From the NCBI GenBank assembly GCA_002794515.1, contig PGTJ01000042.1:1-13279 (forward strand): DNA of 13,279 nt, in the 5' to 3' direction. The notes under the pieces were generated by a model, which worked only from the letters and a program-made list of their open reading frames with translations, did no database searches and was not told where the DNA came from. A program made the position numbers and the translations under genes. Below are positions 7,214-13,279 of the stretch, piece after piece. Numbering within the stretch: position 1 is the first letter of the stretch; every line of letters starts with the position of its first letter. Source of the DNA: Phototrophicales bacterium. GTDB lineage: Bacteria; Chloroflexota; Anaerolineae; Aggregatilineales; Phototrophicaceae.

Positions 7214-8889
7214 GATGTGGCGGTGTGGATGAGTTGGGCTATATCCGCATCGCTCAACGGTCCCAGATGATAGGCGATGATCACACCATCGGGGTTGATG
7301 AGATAGGTGGTGGGATAACCAATGATGTTGAATTGCGCTTGTAGCCGTCCATCAGGGTCTAATACCAATGGAAAGGTGAGCGATAGTTCTGCCCCAAAAG
7401 CCGAGACGGTTTCTGCCGATTCTGAACGGTTGATTGCCAGCACGGTGAACGAATCGCTATGATTGACATACGCATTTTGGAAGGCGGGCATCTCTTTTTG
7501 ACATGGCTCACATGATGTAAACCAAAAATTGAGCAAGACGGTCTTGCCACGCAAGTCATTTAGGCTGAGCGAATCGCCTGTGGTGGTCGTCGCTGTGAAA
7601 TTCGGGGCAATTTGACCAACCGCCAATCCCACATCAGGCAGTTGGCGGGCGGTATCTCGAATCGAGCTGATATTCGCCGATAACACCCCACTCGGTGCAG
7701 ATGCCTCTGGTGTGGCTTCGGGCATGGGTGTGGGCGCAGTTTGATTGCGTGCGCGATGTTCTTCGACCAGCCCATTATAATCCTCGCCAGCGATGCACCG
7801 ATTAAATTGGTCGCCACCAATTTCGCCTTGTTGCACAGCAAAGGCACATTCGTCAAACGTATAGGCAAATCCGCCTAAATTACTGGATAGGCGGGCGCTC
7901 AGTTGTTGTAATTGTCCACTGGCGACCAGCACGCCAATTAGCACCAAAACCGCACCACTGACTAATTTGATGGTGTGCATATGTTTGTTCAGACGGCGCA
8001 AAATGCCTTGTGCGCTATCTAACATCAATGCCGTGATGAGGAAGGGGATGCCCAAGCCTAAGCTATAGGCTGTGATGAGTATCGCCGCGGTGCCGATGTT
8101 ATCTTGTTGCGCCGCCAAGGTCATCGCCGCGCCGAGCGTTGGTCCGATACAAGGCGACCATCCCGCCGCGAACACCACACCGAGCAATGCCGACCCGCCC
8201 AAGCCACTCGTGCCAGCCGCCGCCACCTGACGGCGTGTATCGGCATATAAGGTGACTTCGATGGTGTTCATGGCTTTATTCCAAAAGCGTGCTGGTGTGG
8301 TAAATCCACCACCTGCCACAAAAAATGTCCATAAAATCGCCAAAAGCACCCCAGAAATGGCGATTGTCCACAACGGGATGCGGTCATCACCAAAGGGGAT
8401 AATCGCCCCTGTGAAGCCCCATACGATGAGGACGGAGAAAAACAGCGCCATCACCAGCGAAAAAATCGGATTTTTGATGACCGTTTCTTGTTTGCGTAAC
8501 CATTTGAACAAAGGCTGGAATGCGCCCATGAAGTGAAAACCCAAAAAGATGATGAGCATCCCACCCACACGTCCGATGATGCCCTCTACGGCGCGTGTGC
8601 TACCAATTTGTTGGATGAATGCCGTTGCCAATACCGTGAGCGCCACAAAGACGAAGGTGAACCCCGCCACGAATGCCAACCCGTGTATAAAGGTGCTGAG
8701 GCGCATAGCAGTCGTCCTGCGGAGTTTGGCTGTGCCACCTGCTTCTGCCACAATATCTACTTGTGCCGATACCGAATAAGTCATTCGTCCGCCCATATAA
8801 CTGATATACGCGGGGACGAGGGGTAATACACATGGCGATAAAAATGAGACCAACCCCACGAGGAAATTTATCAAGAGTTCGACAGCCAC
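7210..8889 (-). CDS. CcdA-type transmembrane electron carrier fused to a TlpA-like thioredoxin domain
   Basis: The product passes electrons from cytoplasmic thioredoxin across the membrane to an attached extracytoplasmic thioredoxin domain. From a GTG start it has 559 residues. The CcdA part has its two redox cysteines in SFLSPCVLPLVPAY (C20) and AAGWSPCIGP (C247). Between them are two expected helices (about 68-90 and 104-128) plus a further pair (about 142-164 and 173-193) that standard CcdA lacks. Helices near 265-290 and 305-323 complete the membrane part. A loop with C348 and C365 and a Pro/Ala/Thr linker (about 380-400) leads to the TlpA domain (about 418-559), with FWFTSCEPC (C460, C463; Ser replaces the usual Trp) and cis-P526. 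I chose GTG 8889 because GGAGG (8895-8899) lies 5 bases upstream and the family N-terminus starts there. An ATG at 8922 is the alternative but has no ribosome site. Confidence 0.88.
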   Translation of the reverse strand: MAVELLINFLVGLVSFLSPCVLPLVPAYISYMGGRMTYSVSAQVDIVAEAGGTAKLRRTTAMRLSTFIHGLAFVAGFTFVFVALTVLATAFIQQIGSTRAVEGIIGRVGGMLIIFLGFHFMGAFQPLFKWLRKQETVIKNPIFSLVMALFFSVLIVWGFTGAIIPFGDDRIPLWTIAISGVLLAILWTFFVAGGGFTTPARFWNKAMNTIEVTLYADTRRQVAAAGTSGLGGSALLGVVFAAGWSPCIGPTLGAAMTLAAQQDNIGTAAILITAYSLGLGIPFLITALMLDSAQGILRRLNKHMHTIKLVSGAVLVLIGVLVASGQLQQLSARLSSNLGGFAYTFDECAFAVQQGEIGGDQFNRCIAGEDYNGLVEEHRARNQTAPTPMPEATPEASAPSGVLSANISSIRDTARQLPDVGLAVGQIAPNFTATTTTGDSLSLNDLRGKTVLLNFWFTSCEPCQKEMPAFQNAYVNHSDSFTVLAINRSESAETVSAFGAELSLTFPLVLDPDGRLQAQFNIIGYPTTYLINPDGVIIAYHLGPLSDADIAQLIHTATS

Positions 8890-9002
8890 AACCGCCTCCA
8901 ATATCACAATACAATACACCATTTAGATGCTATGATAGATAAAAATCTTCCTGTTCGGTAGTGTGATATGGCATGTGTTGGATATGATAGGGGATGTGTG
9001 TC

Positions 9003-9026
9003 GGGTGGGGGATATGGGCGCGGGGG
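9003..9026 (+). other. Canonical G-quadruplex motif
   Basis: On the + strand, G-runs 9003-9005, 9007-9011, 9016-9018 and 9022-9026 are separated by loops of 1, 4 and 3 bases. This meets the G3+N1-7 rule. A further GGGG lies at 8990-8993. It sits between two minus-strand genes, so the G-rich strand is the template strand. Whether it folds in vivo is unknown. Confidence 0.5.
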
Positions 9027-9037
9027 ATATCGCGCCC
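9016..9037. repeat. GC-rich hairpin downstream of the cupin gene
   Basis: GGGCGCG (9016-9022) and CGCGCCC (9031-9037) form a perfect 7-bp stem with an 8-base loop, starting 16 bases after the cupin stop on the minus strand. No T-run follows in the direction of the cupin, so any terminator role would be non-classical. The left arm is shared with the G-quadruplex motif. Confidence 0.5.
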
Positions 9038-9053
9038 GATGATGACGCGATGA

Positions 9054-9398
9054 TTAAATCTTGGCGCGGACGAGCGCGACATTGGCTTCGGCGCATTTGA
9101 CACCATTTTTGCCGACTACCGTGCCATGTCGGACGCTGGCGGGGATGTCGATACGGTCGCCTGAGCGCAATTGGACCTGTAAATTGTCATCGGGGAGGAT
9201 GATGTCGAGCGTGCCTTCGACCACATATAATACTGTTTGGGTATTATGAGAATGAATGGCTTGGCGTTGATTGGGTTTGGCATCCCACATATAGGGGCGC
9301 AGATTTTCTTTATGCAACAAACGGGTGATGACCGATTCGCTGGGATGTGTGCCACCTTGCCAGCGTGTAACAACCACAGAGGGTTTTTTGTTTGCCAT
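9054..9398 (-). CDS. Small single-domain cupin protein
   Basis: This 114-residue protein is one beta-barrel cupin domain, predicted cytoplasmic. Motif 1 is AIHSHNTQTVLYVVEG, with H49 and H51 as likely metal ligands. The residue where the family usually has a Glu ligand is T55, preceded by Q54. Motif 2 is GDRIDIPASVRHG, with H91 as the third histidine. The reaction cannot be inferred, because such small cupins range from enzymes to sugar or metal sensors. The ATG has GAGG at 9407-9410 with an 8-base spacer. It follows psuG on the same strand, but a 102-base gap with phased repeats suggests its own promoter. Confidence 0.82.
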   Translation of the reverse strand: MANKKPSVVVTRWQGGTHPSESVITRLLHKENLRPYMWDAKPNQRQAIHSHNTQTVLYVVEGTLDIILPDDNLQVQLRSGDRIDIPASVRHGTVVGKNGVKCAEANVALVRAKI

Positions 9399-9433
9399 GT
9401 AATAATCCTCTATAAAATAGTGTCGCCTTTAAG

Positions 9434-9461
9434 ACGCTTCCTATACGCTTACACCGCGCTT
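9434..9461. promoter_or_regulatory. Three 11-bp-phased direct repeats in the cupin upstream region
   Basis: On the minus (coding) strand the unit reads AAGCGC, AAGCGT, AAGCGT at an exact 11-base period (+ strand positions 9456-9461, 9445-9450, 9434-9439). Fourteen bases further lies TATTTT (9419-9414), a plausible -10, and no good -35 is seen. This resembles activator sites of OmpR/PhoB-type regulators, which bind same-face direct repeats. The regulator is not identified. Confidence 0.35.
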
Positions 9462-9476
9462 CATCCTAACGCACTT

Positions 9477-9492
9477 CTTGAAAAATTTCAAG
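9477..9492. repeat. Short inverted repeat after psuG
   Basis: CTTGAAA (9477-9483) and TTTCAAG (9486-9492) are 7-bp arms with a 2-base centre, 8 bases downstream of the psuG stop. The stem is A/T-rich and weak. It may be an operator-like dyad or a poor terminator. Confidence 0.3.
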
Positions 9493-9500
9493 CCGTCTGT

Positions 9501-10424
9501 TCATGATTTTTTCATATGATTGCCCATATTCGTTAATTCGTTGGCAATTTGCCCGGCGATGGTGGCATTATTCAGCAATAGCGCCCGATTTGCCGTGCGC
9601 GATAAATCATCGGTCAACTCGCCGATTCGCCTGAGCAAAAATGGTGTGAGGTGCTTTCCTACAATGCCTTGTCTTTCGGCTTCTGCATTGGCTTGGGTGA
9701 TGGCATTCTCGGCAATTTCTAGGGGCAACTCATGTTCATGTGGTACGGGTACAGTAACCAGTATGCCGTGTGATGCGCCGATTTGACCCGCGGCATGGAT
9801 GACGCTGGCGACTTGTTGGGGCGTATCGAGGCGAATATCGATCGGCAAACCACTTTCACGGGTATAAAATGCGGGGAGCGAATCGACACCATAACCGATA
9901 ATCGGCACACCTTGTGTCTCTAAGACCTCTAATGTGAGGGGTAAATCCAATAACGATTTTGCCCCTGCACACACCACCGTCACGGGTGTCCTGCCCAATT
10001 CGATTAAATCTGCCGATACATCAAACGGGTGTCCACGATGCACACCGCCAATGCCACCCGTAGCGAAGATGTTGATGCCCGCCATATGCGCCAATATCAT
10101 TGTGCCTGCCACGGTTGTTGCACCATCAGCTTTTAACCCAACCACGATGGGCAAATCGCGCCTGCTACATTTGCGAATCGTCTCGGATGGTCGACTGCCC
10201 AAGTAATCAATCCCTTTTTCGCCGATTCCCACGGTCATCTCGCCTTTGAGGATGGCGATGGTGGCGGGGATAGCACCTGCTTGGCGCACGGCATCTTCCA
10301 TCGCCAGGGCGATTTCGACATTTTGTGGATACGGTAGTCCATGCGCGATAACGGTGGATTCTAGCGCCACCACTGGGCGATGGTGTGCGAGCGCCTCTTG
10401 AACTTCATCAGAAATGGTCAGCAT
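9501..10424 (-). CDS. psuG: Pseudouridine-5'-phosphate glycosidase
   Basis: PsuG splits the C-C glycosidic bond of pseudouridine 5'-phosphate into uracil and ribose 5-phosphate, salvaging pseudouridine from degraded RNA. The 307-residue length is normal. Family blocks are all present: ALESTVIAHGLPYPQN (E22), IRKCSRRDLP (K85), GGIGGVHRG then FDVSADL (D139, metal ligand), VCAGAKSLLD (K156, the lysine expected to form the Schiff base), GYGVDSLPAF and RTANRALLLNNA (N279). These match E. coli E31, K93, D149, K166 and N289 by position, so it should be active. I chose ATG 10424 because AAAGGAG (10430-10436) lies 5 bases upstream. A longer reading to 10538 would run into the divergent gene. A pseudouridine kinase (PsuK) usually accompanies it but is not in this window. 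Confidence 0.96.
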   Translation of the reverse strand: MLTISDEVQEALAHHRPVVALESTVIAHGLPYPQNVEIALAMEDAVRQAGAIPATIAILKGEMTVGIGEKGIDYLGSRPSETIRKCSRRDLPIVVGLKADGATTVAGTMILAHMAGINIFATGGIGGVHRGHPFDVSADLIELGRTPVTVVCAGAKSLLDLPLTLEVLETQGVPIIGYGVDSLPAFYTRESGLPIDIRLDTPQQVASVIHAAGQIGASHGILVTVPVPHEHELPLEIAENAITQANAEAERQGIVGKHLTPFLLRRIGELTDDLSRTANRALLLNNATIAGQIANELTNMGNHMKKS

Positions 10425-10451
10425 AACGACTCCTTTATCTATGCGCTGTGA

Positions 10452-10459
10452 ATTATAAT
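10452..10459. promoter_or_regulatory. Overlapping TATAAT boxes in the divergent psuG / membrane-protein gap
   Basis: The 78-base gap contains ATTATAAT, which reads TATAAT on both strands (+ at 10454-10459, - at 10457-10452). The distances to the two start codons fit short leaders of about 20 (psuG) and 37 (rightward gene) bases. No strong -35 is seen for either direction. Overlapping boxes would make the two promoters mutually exclusive. Confidence 0.4.
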
Positions 10460-10502
10460 AGGCAACATGACGAATAGATACTGTAAGCATGAGGAATAGG
10501 CG

Positions 10503-10898
10503 ATGAGCGATATTCACGGCATTTTTTTTAATACACAAATCTTATTTTCGCTGGCATTAGGGGTATGGGCGGCGATAACCGCAGGGCGTGGACAGTCGAT
10601 ATCGGGCAATTTTTGGGGGGCAATTGCCACATTTTCGGTGTTAGTGGGCATGACGTTGGTTTTGGGGATTATCATGACCCTGCAAGGCTTGCGCCCCAAA
10701 GATGGTCGCCTGATTTTATATTATCTGTACATGGCATTTTTGTTGGTGATTATGCCCGGTCTATTCACCATGCTACGCGGGCGTGATGATCGTGCCGCAG
10801 GGGTTGCCTTCGCCATTTTGGCATGGTTCAACGCGGCGGTGGGGATTAGCATGGTCGAGCGCCAAATCACGGGTCCGTGGGTGATGTTAGACCAATGA
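10503..10898 (+). CDS. Four-helix membrane protein of unknown function
   Basis: I do not recognise a family. The 131-residue product is almost entirely membrane: hydrophobic helices at about 10-27, 37-61, 71-92 and 99-117, with short charged loops (GLRPKDGR, LRGRDDRA). There is no signal peptide, cysteine pair or catalytic motif. The ATG has GAGG at 10491-10494, 8 bases upstream. Its TGA overlaps the ATG of the lipoprotein gene (ATGA), so the two are translated together and may act together at the membrane. The region to the left is a divergent promoter shared with psuG. Confidence 0.78.
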   Translation: MSDIHGIFFNTQILFSLALGVWAAITAGRGQSISGNFWGAIATFSVLVGMTLVLGIIMTLQGLRPKDGRLILYYLYMAFLLVIMPGLFTMLRGRDDRAAGVAFAILAWFNAAVGISMVERQITGPWVMLDQ

Positions 10899-11716
10899 AA
10901 TTCGTGATGAAGCCCTTTTGGGGATGGATATGCGTCATATTGTTATTGACCGCGTGCGAGTCTGAACCCACACCGTTCCCCGCACAAATCCCTACGGTTA
11001 CGCCTGATGCGTTGGTCAGCGCTCAAACGCCTATCTCTATAACGCCACAAGCAACAACGGTTCGTTATGCCATAGATCCGTTATTGGCACATATCCCATT
11101 GGCGTTGACAGGTCATTATGAAATTGTGAGTGATGATAGACCCATCTCGCCCTCTGACTTGGGCATCACCTATGATATTGGCATCGCCCCTGCTTCTGCC
11201 GAAGGATGGGGATTATTGCCCATATCCGTCTCGATAGGGGTGATATTCCGCCCCGATAGTGCGTATTCAGACATCCTTTGGCGCGCCATCGACCCGCCTT
11301 TGCTCATTGAACAATTGGGGTTGAGTTGGCTCATACCACTGCATGATGGCACGACACCCGCGACCGTTTTACGCACGGATCTGGCGAACATGGGCAAGCC
11401 TGATGGCTTTATGGTAGATATGGGCATTATCGGCATGATGGGCGAGGCGCAAATCCAAGCGCAGTTAGGAGCATTATTTATTCAAACACGCAGAATTCCG
11501 TTGTCCGATGATAATCGCCTGATTGCATGGGCGAATGGAGATATCGATTTGATGCTGGTGTCGTGGATGAACGATGCAGAAAAAGCACAATGGGTGAATT
11601 TGGTCGGCGAAGCCTATCTATTGCCATTGTATCGTTTTGGAATTGCTTATATCGCCAGACCCGACTTGAATATCATCATATCGGATGACGGATTACCACA
11701 GGTGGTCACGGAATGA
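10895..11716 (+). CDS. Lipoprotein resembling a compact solute-binding protein
   Basis: This 273-residue protein has a lipoprotein signal peptide: hydrophobic core 8-20 and lipobox LTAC with C21 as the lipidation site. It is therefore exported and anchored outside the cytoplasm. A Pro/Thr-rich spacer (about 24-55) follows. The rest suggests a reduced type 2 solute-binding fold. YDIGIAP and LLPISVSIGVIF look like the first lobe. LWRAIDPPLLIEQLG, LRTDLANMGKPDGF, NGDIDLMLVSW and LLPLYRFGIAYIARPDL recall the C-terminal half of peptide-type (SBP_bac_5) binding proteins, which are normally about 500 residues or more. That is similarity by eye, not a search. No ABC permease or ATPase is adjacent. 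The start overlaps the preceding stop (ATGA), and the stop overlaps the next start in the same way. A start at 10877 is possible in frame but gives no better signal peptide. Confidence 0.72.
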   Translation: MKFVMKPFWGWICVILLLTACESEPTPFPAQIPTVTPDALVSAQTPISITPQATTVRYAIDPLLAHIPLALTGHYEIVSDDRPISPSDLGITYDIGIAPASAEGWGLLPISVSIGVIFRPDSAYSDILWRAIDPPLLIEQLGLSWLIPLHDGTTPATVLRTDLANMGKPDGFMVDMGIIGMMGEAQIQAQLGALFIQTRRIPLSDDNRLIAWANGDIDLMLVSWMNDAEKAQWVNLVGEAYLLPLYRFGIAYIARPDLNIIISDDGLPQVVTE

Positions 11717-13279
11717 CAAGCCAGATGCCCCGCCAAATCATCTTCACCCACGATAATGCCGATTTTGATGCGATTGCTTCTTTATTGGCGGCGTATAAAT
11801 TATATCCAGAAGCCACACCTGTTTTGCCCCATCATCTCGCCCGCAATGTGGCGGAATTTATGACCCTGTATAAAAATGGGTTGCCGTTCATCGCATGGCA
11901 TGAATTTAAGCCTCATAGCAAAGTGGAACGGATTATTTTAGTCGATACACAACGCCTGCCCGAAATTCGTCATATCAAACGCGATACGCCTGTCCTCATC
12001 ATCGATCATCATCGTTATGAGGGCGATCAAGGGGCGCATGTTACGTTCACGGGCGAAGAAATTGGCGCGAATGTCACCTTGCTCACCGAACAAATCATCG
12101 CCAATGGCGCAATACGCCTATCATCGCTAGAGGCGACTGTGATGTTATTAGGCATTTATGCCGATACGGGTTCGTTATCGTATAACCGCACCACACCTCG
12201 TGATATGCGGGCGGCGGCATGGCTGGTGGAGCAGGGTGGGGTGTTAGATACTGTGCGCCGATTCATGTCTATTCCGCTCAACGAAGCACAGCGTAACCTG
12301 CTTGACCAACTGACGGCGCATCAAGAGACGCGCTATATACAAGGTCATGCTATCTTGATTTGTACGGCGATCGTCCAAGAATCGGTGGATAATATCAACC
12401 AAGTGGCGCACCGCCTGCGCGATTTATTAGAACCCACGGCTTTAATCGTCTTGGTGCAAATGCCCGGACGGGTGCAGATGGTGTGTCGATCGGCGACTGA
12501 TGCCGTAGATGTGGGCGGATTGGCGAAATTTTTTGGTGGTGGTGGGCATACCCGCGCCGCCGCGGCAAGCATTGTTAATCGCCCATTGTCCGAACTTGTC
12601 CCTGCTATATGGGCAAAATTGCCCGATTTTATCCAACCTCTGACTACCATTGCAGATTTGATGTCGTATGGTGTACAAACGGTGAATGCCGATCAAAAAA
12701 TTGTGGATATTATCGGCAACCTACGTCGTATTGGTCATGAAGGTTTCCCTGTTTTGGATGATGAACATCGCGTGGTGGGGTTGCTCACACGGCGTGATGC
12801 CGACCGCGCCATCGAACACGGACTAAAAGAATCGCGGGTGCGCGATGTCATGATAGCGGGTGCGGTCACGCTCTCGCCTGATGATTCCGTCTCTACGCTT
12901 GAACAGACGATGGTCAACACCAGTTGGGGGCAAATCCCTATCGTCACACCCGATAATCACCTGATTGGCATTGTCACTCGTACCGATCTCATCAAACATT
13001 GGGCAAAAATTCATCCCACCAATCAACCGCAATATGATTACATCGGTGAAGATTTAATTCGGCAATCATTAGGCACAAATTTAGCCCGCCTCATTCAGCA
13101 TATTGCCAATATAGCCCATGAACAGCACATCAATTTGTATATTGTGGGTGGCATTGTGCGCGATATGATGCTCAAGCGCCCCAATGATGATATTGATTTT
13201 GTCACCGAGACCTCTGCTATCACCTTTGCCGAGCTGGTGGTGGCGAAATTTGGCGGAGAGCTGAATAGCTTCCGCCCAT
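11713..13279 (+). CDS. DHH phosphoesterase - CBS pair - tRNA nucleotidyltransferase/poly(A) polymerase-like protein (3' end outside window)
   Basis: The frame is open to the right edge, with 522 residues visible. Domain 1 is a DHH/DHHA1 phosphoesterase: THDNADFDA (12-20), LVDT (D78), the DHH motif (98-100), GIYADTGS (D151) and the substrate-binding loop GGGGH (275-279). Domain 2 is a CBS pair (about 313-370 and 376-430; LPDFIQPLTTIADLM leads in, and both repeats end in GLLTRRD/GIVTRTD). Domain 3 begins a class II nucleotidyltransferase: YIVGGIVRDMML (476-487), then the catalytic Asp pair D493 and D495. The same order is known in bacterial A-adding or CCA-adding enzymes of about 850-900 residues, so roughly 350 residues should lie beyond the window. 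The expected role is tRNA 3'-end repair or RNA tailing joined to short-RNA or cyclic-nucleotide degradation. The start overlaps the lipoprotein stop (ATGA), with AGGTGG about 8 bases before it. Confidence 0.9.
   Translation, partial: MTSQMPRQIIFTHDNADFDAIASLLAAYKLYPEATPVLPHHLARNVAEFMTLYKNGLPFIAWHEFKPHSKVERIILVDTQRLPEIRHIKRDTPVLIIDHHRYEGDQGAHVTFTGEEIGANVTLLTEQIIANGAIRLSSLEATVMLLGIYADTGSLSYNRTTPRDMRAAAWLVEQGGVLDTVRRFMSIPLNEAQRNLLDQLTAHQETRYIQGHAILICTAIVQESVDNINQVAHRLRDLLEPTALIVLVQMPGRVQMVCRSATDAVDVGGLAKFFGGGGHTRAAAASIVNRPLSELVPAIWAKLPDFIQPLTTIADLMSYGVQTVNADQKIVDIIGNLRRIGHEGFPVLDDEHRVVGLLTRRDADRAIEHGLKESRVRDVMIAGAVTLSPDDSVSTLEQTMVNTSWGQIPIVTPDNHLIGIVTRTDLIKHWAKIHPTNQPQYDYIGEDLIRQSLGTNLARLIQHIANIAHEQHINLYIVGGIVRDMMLKRPNDDIDFVTETSAITFAELVVAKFGGELNSFRP

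Noticed and set aside
8533..8826. Plus-strand open frames of 76-97 codons within the CcdA region
   Set aside because: They lie antisense to a clear CcdA coding frame, have no family features and are explained by its codon bias.
8890..8922. ATG at 8922 as start of the CcdA-TlpA gene
   Set aside because: No ribosome site before it, whereas GTG 8889 has GGAGG at the right distance and the family-like N-terminus. It cannot be excluded.
10425..10538. Extended psuG start overlapping the divergent gene
   Set aside because: PsuG begins normally at 10424 with AAAGGAG in front; the extension crosses the promoter gap and antisense codons of the rightward gene.

Overview
This window looks like ordinary chromosomal DNA from a bacterium, most likely a member of the Chloroflexota (Anaerolineae-like). 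That placement is an inference. It rests on the mix of families: coaD followed by a coiled-coil b-subunit-like protein, a long DUF2085 membrane protein beside thiol-redox genes, and a DHH-CBS-CBS-polymerase protein. Base composition is close to half G+C. Coding density is very high, with frequent ATGA or TGATG start/stop overlaps. I saw no tRNA, rRNA, CRISPR array, insertion sequence or phage gene.

Layout. Bases 1-1721 (+) hold the C-terminal part of a glutamate synthase large subunit, followed by a strong hairpin terminator. Bases 1930-3064 (+) hold coaD (coenzyme A synthesis) and a coiled-coil 'ATPase-like' protein. Bases 3203-5926 (+) form a tightly coupled run of nusB (transcription antitermination), tatC (Tat export) and a cytoplasmic alkaline-phosphatase-superfamily hydrolase. 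Bases 5913-8889 (-) form a convergent operon, read right to left: a CcdA-TlpA fusion, a membrane-anchored TlpA/ResA-like thioredoxin and a DUF2085 membrane protein. Together they look like a system that carries electrons across the membrane to extracytoplasmic disulfides. Bases 9054-9398 (-) hold a small cupin, and 9501-10424 (-) hold psuG (pseudouridine-5'-phosphate glycosidase). Divergent from psuG, 10503-13279 (+) holds a four-helix membrane protein of unknown function, a compact lipoprotein resembling a reduced solute-binding protein, and the start of a DHH/CBS/tRNA-nucleotidyltransferase-like protein that runs off the window.

Nothing here is a complete unknown defence or mobile system. 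The observations most worth a second look are these: the CcdA domain with what looks like two extra membrane helices, fused to a TlpA domain and paired with DUF2085; the short solute-binding-like lipoprotein coupled to a membrane protein and a DHH-CBS-polymerase gene; three 11-bp-phased direct repeats in the cupin promoter region; a G-quadruplex motif overlapping a perfect GC-rich hairpin between the cupin and ccdA genes; and an inverted repeat over the putative nusB promoter.
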